In this document: positions 58,316 through 64,000 of the stretch, piece after piece
Position numbering within the stretch: the first letter of the stretch is position 1
Layout: every line of letters starts with the position of its first letter
Source of the DNA: Limnoperna fortunei
Lineage: Eukaryota > Mollusca > Bivalvia > Mytilida > Modiolidae
Direction: 5' to 3'
Assembly (NCBI GenBank): GCA_944474755.1
Contig: OX104115.1
Span: forward strand, 38,203,080 to 38,267,079
DNA length: 64,000 bases
Position numbers and translations under genes: made by a program
Notes under the pieces: generated by a model
Told to the model about the DNA's origin: nothing
What the model saw: only the letters and a program-made list of their open reading frames with translations
Databases searched by the model: none

Positions 58316-58944
58316 GAGCTGGTACATGTATGTCACAAAAAGCTCTACATAGCTTTTATCCAATTTATATTGCACTACTACATGTATAGTAATTTTTTTG
58401 TAATCATTCACATTTCTAAATAAATGGAACATCTAGAGAATTTTTTTTAATTTCCTTAACCAAAGGTAATAAAGGTAAAAATGTAACATGTTCAAATTAA
58501 TTAATAGTTATAATTTTCTATGTACACTAAAGTGTTAATTTATTGCTCAGTTTTGGTAGTAATGTGTAAATGCAGATGTTAAAGTGCAATGCATTCTTTC
58601 ATCAGTTAGTAAAGTTTTTAAATCGCTACATGTATTAGAAATAGTTTTTGATTTTAACAGGAAAGAGTTGTTGGCCTTGGTTTAACAAATCAAAAATAAA
58701 ATAAAAAAAAACTTTAATTGAAGAGAAAAGGCATAAATATATAAAAAATGTACCAACAAGTGTTTTTATCACGAAATAGCTAGTTAGCTAGTTTATTTCA
58801 TATGATAATCTGTAGCCAATATTTTTGCCTCATATTTGTACAATCTGTTTTCTGCAAATTTTTTATGATTTGCTGCTCCGTGTTTAAATGATTTATTGAA
58901 TTGTGAGGTTGTTAGTAGGTTTATATCTATTTATAAATGTATCA
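58316..58944. other. No gene recognised
   Basis: AT-rich DNA with nothing supportable on either strand. Confidence 0.45.
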
Positions 58945-59735
58945 TCTTCTGTAAATGGCCGATTTCAGATAAACCCACATGCACTTATCTGTACTCGTGT
59001 CATCCAATCAAAACACCTTAAACCAGAATGTTGTTACCATAACATGTAACAGCCTTCATTTTTTCAGGCATAATAATTGACAACGGCCTCTTAATTATTT
59101 TTGTATAAGGGGAACTATTGACATTTTTTGCTATCACTTAGGCACCAAGTTTCGTTGATTAATGAGAGACCCCTCAAAACGACCGGTATAATTTCATGTA
59201 TATCACATTAAATTTTCGGGGTGCCATGTCAGATAAAATTTTTTGCAAATTTAGAAAATCCGAAGGGTACTCATGGAAACTCCCTTACACCCATAAAATA
59301 GTCCAGAAATAGGCTTTGAACAATCAGATAAAAAAATACACAATACATTTAATAAATTATCTGAATAAATTTATTTATAAATTCTATATGAAACTGCTTT
59401 TTAAATACAGCTCCAATATTAAAATTCCATTGAATAATAAATCCACTGTCTATGCTACAGTTTGGCGCAGTCAAATATCAAAATAAGAACTATTTTCCTC
59501 TCCCTCAGTCAAAGTTCATTTACAGAGCCGTTGTCAATTGGATGTTTGATATTAAACAATAGAGTGTCTGTATGATACTGTGATGTGAAAGTTGCAGAAT
59601 ATCTGAAGAAAAGGGTATTTTCATATGCCTTTAGGAAAACCGGTGTGATTTTCCACTCTGGTTAAAAAAATTATGTCTTTTTGCTCATTTTGCAGTGCTC
59701 CACTCACAAAAAGACATGCAATTACTATCAATAAT
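58945..59735 (-). mobile_element. MITE-like foldback element, copy 3 (reversed, interrupted)
   Basis: Reverse copy of 6948-7370. TCTGTAAATGGCCGATTTC and GTCATCCAATCAAAAC at the left, and GATGTGAAAG, AAAACCGGTGTGA and AAAAAGACATGCAATT at the right, match in order. A 463-bp insertion (59076-59538) splits it. Confidence 0.6.
59076..59538. mobile_element. Nested element with 12-bp inverted ends
   Basis: ATTGACAACGGC (59076-59087) is exactly inverted as GCCGTTGTCAAT (59527-59538). It interrupts MITE copy 3. No ORF of note. Confidence 0.6.
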
Positions 59736-60913
59736 GAAGGTTTATAGTTGTATCATACCATGTCCTTTTTGTACCTGCCATTTCATATCATACAAAAAAC
59801 TATTTCATACCATATGTAAATTATCTATGGTTAATGTTACGTACTTGCAACTGACAATTCACATGATTCATGATAAAAAATTTGAACCATATTCGAATTT
59901 TTAATGTCAATTCATGTAGTATCCACTAACAGAGTTTAACACAGCCATTTTGTACCATATAGAATTTTTGCTGTATAATCCACCGTTGGGTTGTTTTGGA
60001 ATTATTTTGGATTTTGTATGTGTGTAATTTACATGATTTTCTATTTGTAGGTTTGTATCGATCCAATTTCATCTTTCTAGAATGATAGACATACACATTA
60101 TTTTTACCTTTTATTTGTTATCATAGTTTCTATTATAACGCCGCACAACAACAATATATAACATGTATAAAATTATGTCGAAAAGTCATTTCTGTATTGT
60201 CTGTGTTTCCTTAGAATCTTAGCCTTCTACGTCATTGTTGGTTCTGGTAGGTCACATAAATATATTCAGGACTAACCACTTATACACACCATCATATTCC
60301 ATGTTTGTAATAATTTATTATTCTTTATATAATAAGTGATTCAGAGTTGGTACGTTATTTCAAATTATTTTAATAAAATAATTGTCAAAACAATTGAGTG
60401 AATCTTAGCTTGGACCTCTAGCATTTACAAAAACATTTAAAAGTCATTGTTTTAACTATCAAACCACATTTTCCTTTTATCATTCACATTCCAATTAACC
60501 TCAAACATCTATAGCAAGCTACGTATCTTGTTAAATTCTTAATAATTTTTTTTCCCAATAAAAATCATAAACACACTGAAGTTACCAATACTAGTATAAC
60601 ATGTATAATAAATATCAAAATTAACAAGTAATACACTTAAATTATATATGGCACTAAACAGTCAGTGTTGAAAAAGCATATTGCAGGAACAGACAAAATC
60701 TTTATACGAAATGGTAAATTTGGGTACAAAATGGCAATTGTACAATGTGGACATGTATGAAACGTCTAGACACCCTCCTGAAAGATCACCCAGTCTTCCC
60801 AAAAAATATATGCTAGAAGCTATTAATCTCTATATCAATTTTTGCTTTTCCTGCTGGCCTCAACAAGAAAAGTAACATCTTTTCTGTTTCTGACCTACTA
60901 CATTGTATGAGCC
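59736..60913. other. No gene recognised
   Basis: Short frames (for example 60681-60875) have no recognisable domain. No repeat or RNA gene identified. Confidence 0.45.
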
Positions 60914-61020
60914 CAGGGATCGACATTAACTGTAAAACCTACTTGTCCATTCGGACAAGTAACAGTCAGGTTTTACTTGTCCGAAAGTACAAAGTACTTG
61001 TCCGAATTAAACAACCCATT
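60914..61020 (+). repeat. CAGGGATCGA-started hairpin repeat
   Basis: Starts CAGGGATCGACATTAAC, comparable to CAGGGGTCGAAATAACG at 54655. It then carries ACTTGTCC-ATT-CGGACAAGT (60951-60970) and two more TTGTCCGAA words. It may be one end of a hAT-like element whose other end I could not find. Confidence 0.4.
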
Positions 61021-61465
61021 TTGGTGACTGGAACCTGACACTGACAAGTGGCACGAAATGTCAATTAAGATGACACGACGTACGTATTTAAAATGATAAA
61101 TTGTTGGCCAAATTTAACAAGTTATGAAAATTTTATGACAGAAATCGAACTTCTTTCCATTTATTTGTATCAATAAAACGACAATTAATTCATTCATTTC
61201 ATTATTTTATTGAAATAAATTGTTTTAGTCTAAAACATCCGACAGTTGTATCGTAGTTATTTTAGAACATTTTTCCAGAAAGGCCGATATAAAATTAGCA
61301 TCAACGATTTCATTGGATGATTATTTATAATAAGTAAGAAACGGGATTTCATTGGTTATTGTTAAGTGACGCGTGTTTATATTTAGAAAAGGGGAATTTT
61401 GGTCGCAATGCAGGGTTTTATTTTTAACACAATTAATGCTAGAATCGTCGCTTAAAGGACTTTTT

Positions 61466-61946
61466 AGCTCACCTGACCCGAAGGGTCATGTGAGCTATTG
61501 CCATCACTTGGCGTCCGTCGTCGTCCGTCGTCGTCGTCGTCGTCGTTAACTTTTCTTCAAAAATCTTCTCCTCCAAAACCACTGAAGGGATTGCTTTAAA
61601 ACTTTGCACACATCATTAGATAAATGTCCTCTACCAAGTTTGCTCAAATCATGGCCTCAGACCAACCAACATGGCCGCCATGGCTAAAAATAGAACAGGG
61701 GGGTCAAAATACAGTTTTTTGCTTATAGTTCAAAGTTGTATGATGACTCCTTGTAGGAGTTATTGCCCTTTAATTGTCAAAATTGATGATTTTTGCCATT
61801 TTTGCCTCAAAATCTTGAAAATTATTAGAACTAGAGAAAAAGTTAGCATTGCTTAATTGTTCTGCTCTATGAGGGCTACAAAAATGACTCAAGGGTCAAG
61901 ATTGTCTGATTAACCGTTTAAGAGTTATTCCCCTTGAACTGTTTTT
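61466..61946 (+). mobile_element. Hairpin-headed element, family C, head copy 1 (truncated)
   Basis: Head AGCTCACCTGACCC (61466-61479) pairs with GGGTCATGTGAGCT (61483-61496) with one mismatch, loop GAA. A GTC/CGT triplet run (61511-61545) and GCTTTAAAACTTTGCACAC (61593-61611) follow. The body stops where a second head begins. Confidence 0.7.
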
Positions 61947-63530
61947 AGCTCACCTGGACCGAAGTTCCATGTGAGCTATTGCTATCACTTGGCGTCCGTC
62001 GTCCGTCGTCCGTCGTAAACTTTTTCAAAAATCTTCTCCTCTGAAACCACTGGGCCAATTTTTTTCAAACTTGGCCACAATCATCCTTAGGGTTCCTAGT
62101 TTCAAGTTTGTACCCAGGGTGTTGATCAACAGACAAATATGGCCGCTGTTACTAAAAATAGAACATGGGGGTCAACACAGGTTTTTGATCATTAACTAAA
62201 AAACTATAATAGCTATAGAGAAAACCGTTACTTCAAATTGATCAGCACATTAAGGTCTACAATAGTTGCTATTAGTGCGAAGTTGTGTATTGGCTTCTTG
62301 TAGGAGTTATTGCCCTTTTTGACCATTTTTGACAAAATTTTTGGTATTTACAATATAACCTGAAAAATATACGAGGTAGAGTGAAACTGTAAATGGCAAA
62401 ATTTTTTTATGAAATTTTCCGTTTTTGTCCTGTAACTTTATAACTATAACAGCTAGAGTAAAACTGTGAAGAGCAAAAATGATCAACAATACAAGCCCTA
62501 CAATTCACTGTATTAGTCTGAAATTGTCAGATGACTCCTTATAGGAGTTATTGCCCTTAAATGGCAATTTTTTATGAAATTTTCCGTTTTTGTCCTGTAA
62601 CTTGAAAACTATAGCAGCTAGATTGAAACTGTAAATAGCAAAAATGATCAACAATACAAGCCCTACAATTCACTGTATTAGTCTGAAATTGTCAGATGAC
62701 TCCTTATAGGAGTTATTGCCCTTAAATGGCAATTTTTTATGAAATTTTCCGTTTTTGTCCTGTAACTTGAAAACTATAGCAGCTAGATTGAAACTGTAAA
62801 TTGCACAAATGATCAGCAATAAAGACCCTACAATTCACTTGATTGGTCTCAAATTGTCAGATGACTCCTTATAGGAGTTATTGCCCTTAAATTGCAATTT
62901 TTTATGAAATTTTCCGTTTTTGTCCTGTAACTTAAAAACCATAGCAGCTAGAGTGAAATAATAAATTGCAAAAATGATCAGCAAAAAAGCCCTACAATTC
63001 ATTTAATTGGTCTGAAATTGTCAGATGACTCCTTATAGGGGTTATTGCCCTTAAATGACAATTTTGTTAAGAAATTTTCCATTTTTGTCCTGTAACTTGA
63101 AAACTATAGTAGCTAGATTAAAACTGTAAATTGCACAAATGATCAGCAATAGAAGCCCTACAAATGATTGCTTAGTCCAAAAATTGCAAGATGACTCTTT
63201 ATAGGAGTTATTGCCCTTTCATTATGAATTTGGACATATGAACAGTTTTTTAATTATAAATTAGTCTATAACACACCTATTAGTAGAGTAAAACTGTAAA
63301 TTTCTAAAGTACCCTAAAGGACAATGCCTAAAAACCATTTAATTTTCAGAAATTGTGGATGGCACCTTATAGGAGTTATTGTATTTAACAAATTTTTTGA
63401 AGAAATGTTTAGTTTTTGCACAGTAACTTAAAAGCTATAACAACTAGACTGAAACTGTTAATTTCAAAAATTTTAATATAGTTAAAGTCATTTGGATTCC
63501 AGGTGAGCGATTACAGGCTCCTGGGAGCCT
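61947..63530 (+). mobile_element. Hairpin-headed element, family C, complete copy
   Basis: Head AGCTCACCTGGACC / GTTCCATGTGAGCT (61947-61977) around GAA, then a CGTCCGT run, AAACTTGGCCACA (about 62067), five tandem 165-bp units, the inverse arm CAGGTGAGC (63500-63508), a 6-base spacer, and the terminal hairpin AGGCTCC-TG-GGAGCCT (63515-63530). No ORF. A common molluscan repeat by memory; Helentron-associated status is inference. Confidence 0.75.
62411..63235 (+). repeat. Five tandem units of 165 bp
   Basis: GAAATTTTCCGTTTTTGTCC-type words recur at 62411, 62576, 62741, 62906 and 63071, exactly 165 apart. Each unit also has GATGACTCCTTATAGGAGTT and TTATTGCCCTTAAAT. Confidence 0.92.
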
Positions 63531-64000
63531 CTAGTTTTTAATTTGTTTTAATTGATTTTTTAAAATATTCTCCTCTGAAACAACTGAAAGTACTGCTTTG
63601 AAACTTTGTACACATCATCGGTCCAATGTCCTCAACCAAGTTTGCACCAACCATGGCTGCAGATTAACCAACATGGCCACCAATTTCCTTAAAATAGGAC
63701 GGTGGGGGGGGGGGGGGGGTAAAATACAGTTTTTGGCTTATATTTAAAAAAGTGTAACAGATACAGGAAAACCGAAGAGACATGCCTTCATCATGTTCAT
63801 CTGCATCAAAAGCTCTACAAAACACTCCATTGGGTTGAAGTTGTATGATGACTCCTTATAGGAGTTATTGCCCTTTAATTGTCGAAATTGATTATTTTTG
63901 ACATTTTTGCCTCAAAATCTTGAAAATTATTAGAACTACAGAAAAAGTTAGCATTGCTTAATTGTTCTGCTCTATGAGGGCTACAAAAAAAGACTTTAGG
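63531..64000 (+). mobile_element. Family C body continuing after the nested copy
   Basis: From about 63565 the sequence repeats that at 61560-61900 (TTCTCCTCTGAAAC, GCTTTGAAACTTTGTACAC, GACTCCTTATAGGAGTTATT, TAGCATTGCTTAATTGTTCT). It includes a G run at 63703-63719. It has no head, so it is a partial tandem copy running off the window. Confidence 0.65.

Overview
This is a eukaryotic, AT-rich, repeat-dense genomic window. It is very probably from a bivalve mollusc, and most likely a mussel (Mytilidae). The grounds are GT-AG spliced genes with long introns, tRNA-headed SINEs of the molluscan V-SINE/RUDI type, degenerate Penelope-like reverse transcriptases, a TRIM-like NHL-propeller protein with lineage-type tandem repeats, and several dispersed repeats I recognise from mussel DNA. 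The species assignment is inference.

One complete gene can be read end to end: LIAS, the mitochondrial lipoyl synthase. It lies on the minus strand in 11 exons from 56778 (ATG) to 34135 (stop), and I resolved every splice phase (398 aa). Its introns hold most of the repeats between 34 and 57 kb: a 1.27-kb solo LTR with a 5-bp target duplication, SINEs (one inserted into another with a 14-bp duplication), a hAT-like element carrying a zinc-finger ORF, and foldback elements. Paired ETS-type sites sit just upstream of the start codon.

Other genes are an NHL/TRIM-like single-exon ORF at 1.1-2.2 kb (minus), two exons of a secreted cysteine-rich protein at 11.8-12.7 kb (minus), a small PHD-like zinc-finger ORF at 16.4 kb (plus) and a TTF/BED-like zinc-finger ORF at 54.9 kb (plus). 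Two broken Penelope-like RT fragments lie at 19.4-20.4 kb (plus) and 22.9-23.5 kb (minus).

Region 24.1-33.5 kb is a 52-bp satellite array. It is organised in a 3,109-bp higher-order repeat that contains a 1,493-bp TTAA-flanked foldback element. The whole block is bounded by inverted repeats that share an exact 15-bp core, so the satellite may be cargo of one 9.4-kb non-autonomous element.

The most striking pattern recurs along the window (13.7, 17.8, 34.6, 48 and 61.5-63.5 kb). Several element families of unrelated terminal sequence share one architecture: a palindromic head hairpin, a triplet microsatellite, a body (often about 160-bp tandem repeats), an inverted copy of the head arm, then a second terminal hairpin. 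This resembles Helentron-associated (HINE/DINE-1/Pearl-like) elements. Across families the head stems differ in sequence but keep pairing.
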